DNA of 64,000 nucleotides from Anoplolepis gracilipes (GCF_047496725.1 NW_027328671.1:1-64000); one strand, 5' to 3'. Counted from the first letter of the stretch, positions 1 through 12,340 are shown. A program made the numbers and translations. Notes: generated by a model not told the origin, from the sequence alone.

Positions 1-1311
1 TTGACCCTAGATGGCCAAATATGAAAATAATTTTCCGTAGTTAAAGTCTTACACATTCCTCTATATATATTGCAAGCGTTTATACCTTATTATATAATCA
101 ATACTCAATAAAAATACCTACTTTTTGAAGGTACGATTTTTTCGGTAAAGTGTAAATATATTACCAAAGTTAATTCATTTAGCATGTATTTAGTAAAAGA
201 CTAAACAATCAAGAAGATATTATAAACGAGTGATGCTATCTTTAAGTCAAGATAGCATTATAGTCATGTCATATATAGTCATTATAAGATGTATTCGTAG
301 AGAAATCAAAAAATTGTGTGGTGTAAATATAATTCTATGAATTATTACATCACATTGCTATATTTATATAGATTTTTATAATTACGAAGGGTCAAATGTT
401 TTCTGCTTGACACAAATGTATTTTAATGAACCATAAGGTATATGTATATCTTTTACTTACGTTGTTTTTTCTATATAAAATGAATAAGGATGTTATAAGC
501 TGTAAAATAGTATAAAACATTATTTAAATTAAAAGCTCAACAAATTCTTAAATTTATATTATTTGTAACATTTAATAACTTTTTTTATATTACATAATTT
601 TTATATTATACAGAGAGATTAAAGTATTGCAAATATTTTTAACGTCTTTTTTCAAAAATGTATTTGTAATTAATATTTTTTCTAATCAACGATAGAAAAC
701 TCTTAGATGCGGATACTTCTCACAAGAAATAAATAAAAAACAAATTAAATTTTTACACATTACATTAATCCTGGGAATTTTTACTTATTATACATGTTTA
801 ATCTTGTTTTGTTGTAGATAAATAATTTTAAAACCGATTAATAATCTCGAATCAAATGTAGCACAAATATCTATTAAAGTTTTATTAGTATATGAAAAAA
901 TTAATTTATATCCGAACGATGTTTTTCTTTGTTAATCTTGTTAATAATTATTGCCATGCGCTTTTCTATTAAAACTAAAAAAATGCAAGCATATATAAAA
1001 GATAAATAACTTCCAAAATGTATATGTTTATATTATACATTACTTTAAAATTCAAAAAATTGTGCTCAGATATCAGAATAAATATTAAAACAATCAAATT
1101 TTTATTTTTATTTTTAATTTTTATTTTATCAATCTTTTGATATGTAATATACTATACATTTTTAAAATATTATAATTTTTTTCATTATGCGATTATCGTA
1201 AACAAAAGTGTCAAACTTAATTCTACAAAATAATATAAACTTGTTAAATGAATTTATAAGAAACTTAAGAATGTAGTACATTTCATTTAGTATGATTCAT
1301 TCTATAATACC

Positions 1312-1318
<7 letters not shown>

Positions 1319-1345
<27 letters not shown>
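1319..1345. repeat. (GT)n microsatellite
   Basis: About 13 GT units follow a short TA run and end in a G-rich tract. It lies inside the tandem array. Confidence 0.95.
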
Positions 1346-1348
<3 letters not shown>

Positions 1349-3173
1349 AGGGGGGATGTGTATGTCCGAGATACTGTAAAGTAATTTGTAATATTGCCTG
1401 ATTTCAATTAATTTTTAATATTATTGATTAATATTTATGCTGAAGATTAGTAATAAGTCTCTGATTTTATATTTTTTTCTTTTTTCTTCAAATTTCAAAA
1501 TTAAATTTTAGTATTAGTGATGTGTTGTACTAATAGATAAAAAATGAAACAATAAACAAATAAATAAAATTGAATTTTTTTGACAATATAGCAGTTCTTA
1601 CAATAAAGGCGTCGATTGACCTCATGCGATCGACGGCGTCATAATAAGTAACGCGACCGACTGCGGGTTAAATGGTTGATAAATTAAATTATGTCTATTT
1701 AATATTTTATTTTTCATATGCCTTGATTATTTTTTACGTACACATTACTTTACATTATTAATCAAAACATTAATTTTATTTATTTAACATTTTATGTTTT
1801 TAATTACTTTTGCTCCATGGTTCTTCTAAATATGTATTCTTTACTACTTTTTTACAAAATTCAATATTTATTATTTGTATTTTATATTTTAAGTTTATAT
1901 TTATAAATTGTTGGTTTCTTTTACTAAACTATCATATAATTATTATATGAATGTCATATATATATTTAAAATTTACATAATGCGCTACTTATTATATATT
2001 GCATTTATGTAGGCATGATTTAATTATAGTTTACTGTATATATTAATTTTGATTATATATCTAGATTATATCACATTATTAAACTTTTTTTAAACTACTT
2101 TTTACTTGTAAAGACGTGAAAGACAGCATTTGAAAGAACTGTGATTTATGTGATTTATATGTTTGAAATTGCAAATTCCTGTAAAACATATTATTTTTAA
2201 AAGAGTTTCCGGTTTTCAAATAAAAACTCAATTTTTCATTGCATATTAATTATAGAAAATGATATTCAGATAGAAATAAAATCTACGCATATTTATATGA
2301 GATGTCATGTCACTGTTACTGTCACACTTATTATACTCAAACTATTTCCTATAAGTATTAATTGTTAGCTGAGGATCAAGAAATAGTACAAATGCACAAT
2401 ACATTAAAAATGATTATATATGTTTAAAGCAATAAATTTCCAAACAATTTACAAAAAGAAAAAATATTGTATAATATCGATGTTACCTTACCCTACATAG
2501 AGGACTGTATAAAGTTTCTTAACTTGACACTAGATGGCTACATATGAAAATAGTTTTCCATAGTTAAAATCTTACACATTTCTCTATATATATACATTGC
2601 ATGCATTCATATATTAATATACAAGTAATACTCAATATTACGGCATTTTTTTGGAAGCAGTGTTCTTTCTATGAAAGATATAAACATATTATCAAAATTA
2701 ATTCATTTAGGACATAATTATCAAAAGTCTGAACAAACGAGATGTCTTAAACGAGTAATAGTTCTTAAAATAGAAATACCATATAATCGTGGGAAGACGT
2801 TTTTCTCATAGAAAAGATCAAAAAAATTGTGTGGTAATGTTACAAATTATCACAAATAAAATCTATGCATATTTATACAAGATCACATTATCGTTACTGT
2901 CACATTTATACTACTCAAACTACTTGCTATATGTATTAATTGTTAACTGAAGATCAAGAAAACAGCAAAAATGCATAGTATATTGACATTAAAAAGAGAT
3001 TATGTTTAAAACAATAATTTTGTCAAAATTTTACAAAAAAATGCTTTTTTAACAAAGTATAATACCAATTTGTTACCTTACCTAGAGGACTATATACTTC
3101 GAAAGTTTCTTGACTTGACACTAGATGGCTAAATATGAGAATGGTTTTCCATAGTTGAAATCTACACATTTTT

Positions 3174-3174
3174 C

Positions 3175-3235
<61 letters not shown>
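3174..3235. repeat. (TA)n microsatellite
   Basis: Nearly pure TA alternation with two TACA interruptions, placed just after the third unit head. The other heads have only a short CTATATATAT at the same place, so this is an expansion of a pre-existing TA seed. Confidence 0.9.
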
Positions 3236-4865
3236 TGAAGGTGTTTAAACATTATTATAAGCAGTACTCAATAAAAACATATTACGATTTTTTTTTTATA
3301 GTAATATTATTTTTATGAAAGATGTAAACGTATCACCAAAATTAATTCATCTAGGATATAATTGGAAAAAGTCTAAGTAAGCGAGACATCGTCTTAAACG
3401 AGTGATGGTCCTTTAAAATAGATATTATAAGTCGTTAGAAGATACAAAAAAAAATTGTGTGATGCTACAAATGATCACAACAATGTGTTATATTCATATA
3501 CAATATTTTTTATAATTACGACAAGCTAAATGTTTTTTGCCTGATACAAATGTGTTTTAATGAGCCATTTACTACTGATGTTATTAATGCAAGAAATTAA
3601 TATATATATATGTATATCTTTTACTTATACATATATTGTATGTATTGTATATGTATATGTAAAATATATTTTTAAGAATGTATAAGTGCGCGCGCTATAC
3701 ATATACTGATGATGCAAAAATAATTTGAATTAAAAGATTAATAAATTCTTAAATTTATATTGTTTATAACACCAAATAAATTTACATAAGATAAAAATAT
3801 TGCAAATATAATTTTGGTCTTTCTCTCGAAAAAAAAATATTTATAATTAATATTTTTTTGTAATTAATAGTAGAAAACTTTTAGATGTAAATATTTCCCA
3901 CAAGAAATAAAAAGCAAATTAAATTTTTACATTTCCATTTTAATTCCAGAAACTTTTACTTATTACATTCACATTTAATCTTGTTGGTGTTCTTAGATAA
4001 AAACTGGTAAATAAACCTGATTCAAAAGTTAAGGTTAAAAAATAAAGTTAAAGTTTTATTAGTATGTATATGAAAAAATTGATTTTATATCGATATAGTT
4101 TCATTTTATCAATGTTTTCTTTCGTTAATCTTGTTAATAATTGCTACAATGCAATTTATTATAAGAACTAAAAAATGCCAAACATAACAATTAAATAATT
4201 TTTAAAATATATAATTGTTTTAAAAAAATATTTCTAAAAAAAGATAAGGAGCACATATCGAGTATATCAAAAGATATCAAAACTTGAGGATGCGATTAGG
4301 AGATATGATTAGAATTTCTTTGATTTACAAGGTATATCTTACAGGACATATAATTTGAAGGAAAAATCGTAACATAAGTCACATAAAACTGACTGATTGT
4401 ATAAAAATATAAAAAATTGGTTATATTGCTTTAATTTTGCTTCTGATATATACTTGAAATCATTAATTACATAATTATCTTAATTATTTTTAATTATATA
4501 AAAATATTGACTGTCGAAAACAGCTATAATGCGAACAGAATTTAGTTTCTCAGTTCGTTACTAGATGGCTAAATAGACAAATAGGTTCTAGTAAGTTTTC
4601 ACATTTTACTCTATATATATTTCGTTAAGGGGACATTTTATTTAAGCAATACTTGATATAAAATATTCATACTTTTTGAAAGTACATTTGAAGCACGTTT
4701 AAACGTAATATATTTCTAAAGTTAATTTATTTATAATATGTAGAGTGTTCAACGATAATGGTTCGTATAATTTTTTAGACAGTTTATGAAGAAAAATTTA
4801 TAAAATGAATATTCATCTGTTTCAAAACTTACCATATTTCTCAATAAAAAAAACACGTATCACTT

Positions 4866-5035
4866 TAAATCCCTTTCTAAAAAAGGTATGTTGATGACAT
4901 TGTCATCGCTTTTCCGCGATTCTTATTGGTTGTTCTCATTTCTCGTTGTCAAATGCGTATTGCGACTTGGTCCGCGCGTATCGTCTGCAGCTGTCAAATT
5001 TTGACAGTTCGTGTGACATCTTGTAAAAAAATTAA
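4866..5035. promoter_or_regulatory. Small CpG-containing block with paired inverted TGACAG motifs
   Basis: A GC-richer block in AT-rich DNA. It holds an inverted CCAAT box (ATTGG near 4926), a hairpin-like GATGACA/TGTCATC pair near 4891-4906, and a palindrome at 4991-5007 made of CTGTCA and TGACAG separated by 5 bases. TGACAG is the known core site of TALE homeodomain proteins (Meis/Homothorax and TGIF/Achi-Vis families). Regulatory function is inferred; no transcription start is visible. Confidence 0.35.
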
Positions 5036-6095
5036 ATTAAAGAAAAGTTAAAGAAAACAAAGAAGAGAAAAAGAGAGACAAAAGAAAGGTACATATATTA
5101 CATATGCATGTATTATATTGTATATGATGAACCTGTGTATAAATTTTTCCCATCATATTATATGTATATTTAATATGTAATTTATATTTGTGTAATTAAT
5201 AGAAAAAAGAAGAGATGGAAGAAAGAAGAAGAAGGGATATAATATTAAATAAAAAAAGAGAAAGAGAAAGAAGAATGCTTTCTTAAAGCCAACCGTAAAT
5301 ATTAAAATTAAATATTCAACATTCAATTAGCATTGCGGAAAAGAAACTATAACATACACAATATAACCATACAACATAATATAAAATAAATAGTTGTTTT
5401 TATAATATTATAAGAAAGTTCAAGATAACTTCAACACATAAGTATCACTTTTATTTAATATCAAATTTGCAGCATGAGTGTAATAAATAGACACGATTTA
5501 TAAGAGCTCTGATTAGAAATGAATAACATAAATATAAAAGGTGTCTCGGATCACTTTATAATTTTTTCTTTAAACTGTTAAAAATCATGTGGACTGCATT
5601 AAACATCCCATAGAATAATAGTAAGAATAATTGATACAGATATCGGTTATTAGATACTATTAGATATTGCTAATCATTTTTTATTACAACACTTTTTAAT
5701 CACGAGTATTAATCCTAAGCCAATTTTTAAATTTTTGTATCAAATTTATATATCATTCAATACTTTATTTCAATACTTTAAAATGTTATTATATAAACAA
5801 AGGTAAGAAATTTATGTTTAGACGGCTAAAGTAAGACTATTTTTCTATCAATGTCTCTCTATGTTATTATTATATGTAATAATAATCTTACAATAGTTGT
5901 AAACTTCGAAACAAATATATTAAATAACAAAATCTATCTATAAATATTTTCAACTTCCTTATTTTTTTCACTACATTCTACAAGAATATAAGAATTTTAT
6001 TCTCGAAATATTTCGTTCGAGTTTTCAAACCGAACAAATGAGTTAAGTCTGATATCCTGTTCCAGATTTCCCTCTACCATCGAATAGAAGGATAA
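5036..6095. other. AT-rich and purine-rich non-coding stretch
   Basis: Contains an AG-rich tract (about 5040-5090 and 5200-5280, mostly GAAGAA/AAAGAG), which gives way to AT-rich sequence. I see no ORF, terminal repeat or RNA gene in it. Confidence 0.6.
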
Positions 6096-6352
6096 AAAAA
6101 TAGAGAAAGAAGGAGAGAAGAAGCCCCTTTCGCGTACCCCCTTTTTTAACCCCCGGAGGCTGCCGGCACCTGGACCTGAAACCGTTCACCCTTCCAACTT
6201 TTTAGAGTTCCCCTTTCTCAGTCTACAGCCCCTGATTCGAAGTTTTTACCCCCTGCACGATCGCTCGAAGGGTTGTTTTAAATAATAATAACCCAACCCC
6301 GATCACACACACAGGACGACGAACTCGATGTTCAAGCTTCAGTATGTTACCG
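6096..6352 (+). other. GC-rich block ending in a splice-donor-like site; possible first exon
   Basis: The block has C-tracts and an E-box-like CACCTGG near 6168. It ends with an ATG at 6328-6330 that starts an eight-codon open frame running into ACCG followed by GTAAAG (GT at 6353-6354). A short ATG-to-donor frame is easily obtained by chance, so an exon is only a possibility. The bases around the donor resemble those of the candidate exon ending at 46209. Confidence 0.2.
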
Positions 6353-6614
6353 GTAAAGCCACGTGTTCTTTCGCGTCGCGTGATTTTATATATCCGAGCC
6401 AATGTGATTTGTAAATAATTATAATTATAATAATGGAATATATTAAAATGTTTTTAAATAATGTGATATTAAATAAAAACAAAAAATACAAATTAATATA
6501 TATTAATAAAAGAATATGTTAAATTTCTGTGATTAAATTTTGCATAAAATCTACGTGACAATTAAAATTTTAAACAGTAATCTCTTTTGTTTCTCGTGAT
6601 ATTTCTTATCTAAA

Positions 6615-6934
6615 CAGAATGTGACATTTATGGTGAATATTAGTAAATTATTTATTGTTTATTTCTTTTGAAAATATTATATAAATATTTTATATACATT
6701 TCGAAAAAAATCATGAAAACTGTATTTGACATATTACTAAAAACTAGATAAAATATTTGGTATAATTATGGTAAATAAAAGAAAATAAATATTTGTAGTA
6801 ATATCTTGTAATTTCTCAAATATTTGCTGGAATATTTATAATAAATTTGTATGATCTTTAATCTAACAATAAGATTACAAAAATATTTATAAAATATCTC
6901 GATAAATATTTTCTAAGTGTTGTGTGCTGTCTGG
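6615..6934 (-). mobile_element. Family Z AT-rich MITE-like copy
   Basis: Ends with GTGTGCTGTCTGG at 6922-6934 and begins with a diverged inverted counterpart (CAGAATGTGACATTTATG) at 6615. The interior matches the other Z copies in reverse orientation, for example a stretch resembling AAATAAATATTTGTAGTAAT. No coding capacity. Assigned as a non-autonomous element because of dispersed copies with shared inverted ends; the superfamily is unknown. Confidence 0.6.
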
Positions 6935-6939
6935 ATATT

Positions 6940-7440
6940 ACATATTAGGAACTTTAAAGCGCTGGTTAAAAAGACAAAAAAAAAAGAGAAAGGCAACACT
7001 GACCTCTTGAACAATGGTCGACGAGGAAGGGCGAGAAGACCTGGAGTGGCCGAGGCGTAAAGTCGATGAAACCGCGTTTCGTTTTGCGCGTTGCTCCGGT
7101 TTTTCTGCGGTTCCTAACGGGCTGTCAGTACCGGCAGTCATCGTCATCGTTGTCGGGAGAAAAAGAAACGAGGACCCCGCAAGAAAGTAAGTCCGAGCGA
7201 TCGGCGGCGTGTATAATACCCATAATAATTTGTTCCGTCAGTGAGTGTTGAACGGATTCATTCGAGCGTTGCAACGACGGAGAGAATCGATCGTACACGC
7301 CGCCGTGTAAATTCAAGATCTCGGCGAAAGGAAGAAACGACGAGGAGGATCCTCATCTCATGATCTTACCGCGGTCAAATAGTCGATTCCTTGCTTCGAT
7401 GATTTTCTGGCTGATTCATGTCCGGTAAGCCGTTTATAAT
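6940..7440 (+). promoter_or_regulatory. CpG island with two strong splice donors
   Basis: This ~480-bp CpG-rich island is flanked by very AT-rich DNA on both sides. It contains a well-placed ATG (see 7014-7186), a consensus donor GTAAGT at 7187 and a second donor-like GTAAGC near 7426 after TGTCCG. The combination of CpG richness and donors on the plus strand fits a promoter with a first exon of a plus-strand gene, but no downstream exon could be joined by eye. Confidence 0.35.
7014..7186 (+). CDS. Candidate first coding exon, unrecognised protein
   Basis: An ATG in good context (ACAATGG) opens a frame of 57 codons plus two bases and meets a consensus splice donor, AAGAAA followed by GTAAGT (GT at 7187-7188). 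The frame would stop at the TAA that is part of the donor, as expected for an exon read into an intron. The predicted peptide starts MVDEEGREDLEWPRRK and contains an aliphatic stretch (AVIVIVV) followed by a basic segment. I recognise no domain or family. A 5' exon of a plus-strand gene is the preferred reading; a chance frame in a CpG island is the alternative. The following exon would have to start in phase 2; none was found within the window. Confidence 0.35.
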
Positions 7441-7960
7441 ATCACCATAGGTAATGTAATTTAAATATGGTTCGTAGGTGATTTGGGCTGACGTATTTTT
7501 GACAAATTTTTATAAAAAAGAACTTTTTTGTAAAATATATTATTATAAAATTTGAATTAATATCATATTTTAATAGACAAATTAAAACAAAAGCTAATTA
7601 ACAATAATAAATAATATCAAATATTTTAGTCTATCAATTTTATAAAGTGTCATATATAATTTATTATTGATATATATATATATAATTTATTATTTACATA
7701 TAATTGTGATATAAACATAATTATATTTAGCTTATTAAATATTTAATAAATTTAGTTTTTAAGACATTTCGCAAAATTATTGTAGTCTAAAATATTTTAA
7801 TAAAATTTTAAAAATATATACTAATTATAATTATATTTGTATTAAACAATATAAATTTGTAGCAAAAACTTTGACATTTGAAATAATTGGATATCTAATA
7901 AGAAAATTAATAAAAATAAAATAAAATATTTATACAAACTCTCGCTTTTTTTCATACAAT
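7441..7960. other. AT desert
   Basis: Almost pure A/T sequence with short TA runs. I see no feature in it. Confidence 0.7.
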
Positions 7961-7971
7961 AAAAATTTCAG

Positions 7972-8345
7972 CCGCGGTAATTTTGGAGAAAAAAAAAAAA
8001 CAAAATTCTCGCGTGGGGAGCCGAATTTACTCTGATCACAGAATCACGAGTCACGCCAGCGCGCGTTTTGTAGTAGCAATTTTTGCTCGACTCATTACCC
8101 TGATCGGCGAAATCGGCGGCGTCGACGCACATGTGTGTCGGTGGCGGCGCGGTACAAAAAAAAAAGGAGCGGCGTGTTAGATTCAAGGGGAAAAAAAAAG
8201 TGAGAAATAAAACAGCGGGTATCCCGTGCACGCGCGCGGCTGCGAGGCGCAGAGGGTTAGTTGGATTTTTAGGGGTAGCCCGTTTACCCCTAACCGTGTC
8301 ATCCCTATTCAGACCTAGTCCCGAGTCCCTCGAAATTGCATGAGC
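7972..8345 (+). other. CpG island; possible non-coding or partly coding exon
   Basis: The block is preceded by an acceptor-like AATTTCAG (AG at 7970-7971) and ends at GAGC followed by GTGAGT (GT at 8346-8347), so it could be an internal or 5'-UTR exon on the plus strand. Small overlapping frames exist on both strands (7983-8180, 8131-8343 plus; 7968-8231 minus), but none resembles a known protein and they depend on poly-A tracts. The island is more likely regulatory or non-coding. Confidence 0.25.
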
Positions 8346-8479
8346 GTGAGTTTACGAAAAGGTGGAAATAATGCCGAAATTCTACGGCGAATCCGTTAGC
8401 TTCTCCGGTATCCTTATGTCGTCCTGACGCGATTGGTTCGTTTGCCAGATAATTAGGTAGACGAGCGTAAAGAATGCAT

Positions 8480-8870
8480 TATCTTTTTATAGAAATATTT
8501 ATCCGAGTCGACTTCCTTTCTGTATAACATATGTATATATATAAAATAGCAAAAAATAAATTTTTTAATTACGATTTAAATAAAGAAATTGTAAATTTAT
8601 TTTAATATAACATTAATTAAATGTTCATATTTATTATAATATTTTAATAATAATATATTTTAGAATTAATATAATATATTAATTAATTTATATTAATATA
8701 TTATAATATTATAATTATAATATTATAATATAATATTATAATATCTTTTAATAAAAATTAATATGTAAAATATAATATGTATATTTTAATATAATTATAA
8801 TATTTAATAATATTTTTTCTACATTTGTAATAAAAAATTCTATTTAAAATTTTATTTTTGTATTCGTTGC
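8480..8870. repeat. Low-complexity AT repeat
   Basis: Irregular repetition of TAATATAATATTATAA-type sequence, near-palindromic in many places. It separates two CpG islands. Confidence 0.7.
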
Positions 8871-9250
8871 AGTTTAAGCATGCGATACGATGTGACAGAA
8901 CTGTCGAATTTTTCACGGGCGTTTTTAATTGAGCTAATCACTGAACGAAGGAATAGAGGGTGTCGACGGTCAATAGAAAACTCCATTGGCTATTAGGTCA
9001 ATCCCGCGCGTCGGTATCAGCTTGCAGGCATTGTGTTTCATTTTCCACGAGTAGTGTATTGGCTTCCCTTTCTTTCTTCCGCTGGATCGACATTAAAGCG
9101 TAGATTTTCAGCGGATCTCCGTCACTCTTTCCTGAGCGAGAACGAGAAAAAAAATGTGGATCAAATCGGCCTAGTTACACAATGGGAATACAATACTCGC
9201 GTCCCGCGAAAAAAAAACCGTGCATTGTGACACGAAATTATCACGTTCGG
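8871..9250. other. GC-richer block, function unknown
   Basis: Begins just after a pyrimidine-rich TCGTTGCAG, which would be a reasonable acceptor. It contains a small plus-strand frame (9033-9230) without recognisable similarity. It could be a conserved non-coding element or an exon. Confidence 0.25.
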
Positions 9251-10782
9251 CAAATGGTGGAGACGCGCAATTCGTGCCTCAAACATAAAAAAAATGTCAG
9301 AGAAACGTATTATTTAATTCTAAAAAAAACTAACAAAAGATGATATTTATATGAAGACTGTCATTCCTTTGCATGATTATTTTAATTTTTAATTTTTAAC
9401 TTTTTAATTTTTGATTCTGATAAGAGAATTTTATAATTAATTCATCAATGTTTTCTTTTCTTCTTTCTAACTTTTCTTTGGATTTATTCTTCCAAAAAGT
9501 TGCATAAAATGCATAAAACTGTTTGGTCATCCATCTTACTATTGATGATTGGATATGTATTTCAGTTTAAAATGTAATTCCGATGCTTTTTTTACTTTGA
9601 ACAGTTGACTTATCTATCTTGTCGTTTATTTTGCGTATATTCATTTGATTGATCCATCATTCATAACTCTTGGTATTTTTCAATATATAATATCAAAATT
9701 GAACAGAATATAAATCAATATCCGTTGCTTAGTTACATACAAATCATAGAGTAAGAAAATAGAAATTTATTTTTCTGAGCATAAGCAATACATGAGATTT
9801 CTATTATGAGGAAATTTAATTTTCCACTCTATTGCTTATAATATCCAAAGGAATATTTTCTCTATTTTTAAGATTAACTTAATGGTTCAATAAATAAAAA
9901 ATATTAGTAGAGAGAGAATATTTGCATAAAATAAATATTGAAAAGATGTATTGAGGAAAATAATACATTTTACGAAAGCAAAAGACAAATTTTAGTTTTC
10001 TTTTATTTTAACATATTTATGTTGAAAATCAAATATAATTTAGACATATTTTAATCCGTATATCCATTTAATATATCAAAAGAAAATAAATAAATAATTC
10101 TAGTAATAAATGTTCTATGTTTGATATTTAAATAAAACACAGAGCAGTGCTCTCGAATATATTATAAACATAGATATATATAAATAAATTAATTCTTTTT
10201 TTACGTCGTATATATTCATCATATTGGTCACGTGGCAGATCACAAAAACAAAAATTAGTTGCATCTAGAATAAAAATCATCCATGAAAAATCGTAAAGTC
10301 TGTCATCCTTTTGTCAATAATTATCCATTATTAATTTTCCTTATAATAGTATGCTCAGGAGAGAAGAAGATTAAGGGGAGGGGGAGCATATTTGCTCTTC
10401 GTACACAAGAATGGAGTTACAAGAAAAAAAATGTAAACCTGTAAAAGCAAGAGAAACAAGAAGGGATAGATGAAAAAATATAAGAGTGACAAAATTATGA
10501 ATATTAACTCTTTTTATTAAATATTTTATTTTTTACTTATATTTATTATTATTATTATTACTAATACTATATGAATAAATAAAATATTCTTATTAATACA
10601 ATAATAATAGGAATAATAAATATTAATAATTAACAATTAAAATAATTAATAATAATATTAAACAAGTTGGGTGGGGAAAGAGTATATATAAATTATGTGT
10701 AAAAATGTTCTTACATAGTATATATATATATATAAAATATTGTATATATAATATACATAATAATATATATAATTTATATAGT
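9251..10782. other. AT desert with purine-rich segment
   Basis: A/T-rich throughout, with a purine-rich piece at 10365-10480 and trinucleotide-like TTATTATTA at 10540-10560. No ORF, TIR pair or RNA gene was seen. Confidence 0.6.
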
Positions 10783-10846
10783 ATTAAACACACACATATT
10801 TACATATACATATATATATGTATATGTAAATATGTGTGTGTTTAAT
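10783..10846. repeat. Perfect 64-bp palindrome
   Basis: The 32 bases from 10783 to 10814 are the exact reverse complement of 10815-10846. The sequence starts ATTAAACACACACAT and ends ATGTGTGTGTTTAAT, with an AT-alternating centre and no loop. It can extrude as a cruciform. The (CA)/(TG) pieces suggest an inverted duplication of a microsatellite. Confidence 0.95.
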
Positions 10847-10865
10847 AATGTACTATAAACATTTT

Positions 10866-11285
10866 CTCGCGCCATTTTGTCAAGCTACCAGTCATCGGGT
10901 AGTCTGACAATGAGCCAAAAGTAGCCAGGGGTAGCGTGTGGACAGCGCACACTGATCCGTGGAAAGGGATTCGACGGGGGTGCCGCGCGAGGGATCGTTC
11001 CTTACCCTCCCGATGGGCGAGCCCATTGGTCAGATCAGACTCTGTCCCTGGACGGGACTATCGATTATTTGTTACCGATTTCCAGGGGCTACCTGCAGCG
11101 GAGGACAGTTGCTGTTCGCCCGCGGCGGGAGGTGTGGTCTGCCCTTGCGATTGTTGTTGCGTCAAAAGGGGGCCCCTTTAAAACCTGCTATGCAAATCGA
11201 ACCGCTGACGTCTTCCCTCAGATCCTACCCCATCCCGTTGCGAATCTCAGCTGATCGAAGCGGCGATCGATTCTTGTTTGCTTCT
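10866..11285. promoter_or_regulatory. GC-rich block with POU octamer; candidate enhancer
   Basis: A 420-bp block of balanced, complex sequence between AT deserts. It contains a perfect octamer ATGCAAAT at 11190-11197 (the known site of POU-domain factors), a CGCCATTTTG stretch at its left edge (Pho/YY1-like core GCCAT) and several G/C tracts. Overlapping frames of 61-111 codons in two plus frames are not protein-like. Enhancer function is inferred. Confidence 0.35.
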
Positions 11286-12062
11286 CTGAAATAATAATAA
11301 ATATAACAATAATATAATAATAATGTAATAATAATAATAATGATAATAAAATTTAGATTATAAATAAAAATAAGAATGTTAATACAAATTTTATTAAACT
11401 AAAAAAATCCACACAATTCGAAATTAACTAAAAAAAGGAGAGAAGAAAGAATATGACTTCATTATATATTCATTGTACATTTTCAAATTATATGCTCGGT
11501 ACTTTCATTAATAAAGAATTGATCTACCACCTTCCACGTTCTTTATAGAATTTGTAATGAAAAAGATCTTTTCTATTTTTATCCTTTTCTTAACGTAACG
11601 ACATGAAAAATTCGCGATGGAAAAGAAGCTGTCGATATTAATGTCACGTATAAGAATAGCGCACATTCGCGAACTCGGGCAAAAACTGCTGTGCGACTGG
11701 AATATGGAACTTAAAAACTTGTCCACGCTTTCCATTTGCTCTTCTAACTTTTTCTCTTTGGCCACACAAAAGAAAGAATCGAAATGATGTCCTTCGTAGA
11801 CGTCTCTCTCTTTCTCTTCCCCTTTATTTCCTTCAATTTGAGAGGATCAAAACGTTCCTCCAATATCATAGCGGGACAAAAAAATTATTTTTGCAAAGAC
11901 AAAGTTTTTTTAAAAAAAAAAAAGTTATGCGTGTACTTCAAAACAGAATCCGCAAAAGAGAAATATGTTTTTGCGAATCTAATTAATTTTATTTTTGTAT
12001 TTTATTATGAAATATTCTTTTATTTAATCGTAGAATACATATCATAAATTTTATTAAATATA
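11286..12062. other. AT-rich stretch with small unrecognised ORFs
   Basis: A TAA/TAATAA-rich start (11290-11400) is followed by moderately AT-rich sequence. A minus-strand ORF of 85 codons (11508-11765) and a plus-strand ORF of 87 codons (11784-12047) occur. Both are rich in K, F and I as expected for chance frames here, and neither is recognisable. Confidence 0.5.
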
Positions 12063-12306
12063 CAGTGTTTTTAAAGCTGTTCTTTAAATATATGATTTTC
12101 TGATTCGTTGGAAGACGATTTTTAAAATTTTGAAAATGTTGAGGTATTAATAATTTTTGAATTATTATTAGCAATAAAAAAAGAAGACCTCTTCGCAAAT
12201 TTTGTGGAGTTAAAATATTAATAAAATTATATTCTTCAATTATTTATTTGAGATGGAATTTACTTTAATAGAATTTTAAAGTAAACTTCATTTAAAATTA
12301 ACTGAA

Positions 12307-12340
<34 letters not shown>

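Larger units (their letters stand above)
1..4740. repeat. Irregular tandem array of a ~1-1.5 kb AT-rich unit (4 heads)
   Basis: A head motif containing TAGATGGC, followed by a Tc-rich stretch and CTATATATAT, occurs near 9, 2532, 3121 and 4562 in the same orientation. Downstream blocks also repeat: the 300-430 segment matches 3450-3570, the 660-840 segment matches 3840-4000, and 2260-2400 matches 2855-2985. The second and third heads are only ~590 bp apart, while others are ~1.4-2.5 kb apart, so copies have been deleted and rearranged internally. No ORF of note lies here. The unit could be a degraded satellite-like array or successive segmental duplications of one non-coding element. The left edge is cut by the window. 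Confidence 0.75.

Noticed and set aside
10936..11294. Overlapping plus ORFs of 81, 111 and 61 codons
   Set aside because: Two frames are open over the same GC-rich DNA, with no preferred start and no recognisable protein. Treated as a non-coding island.
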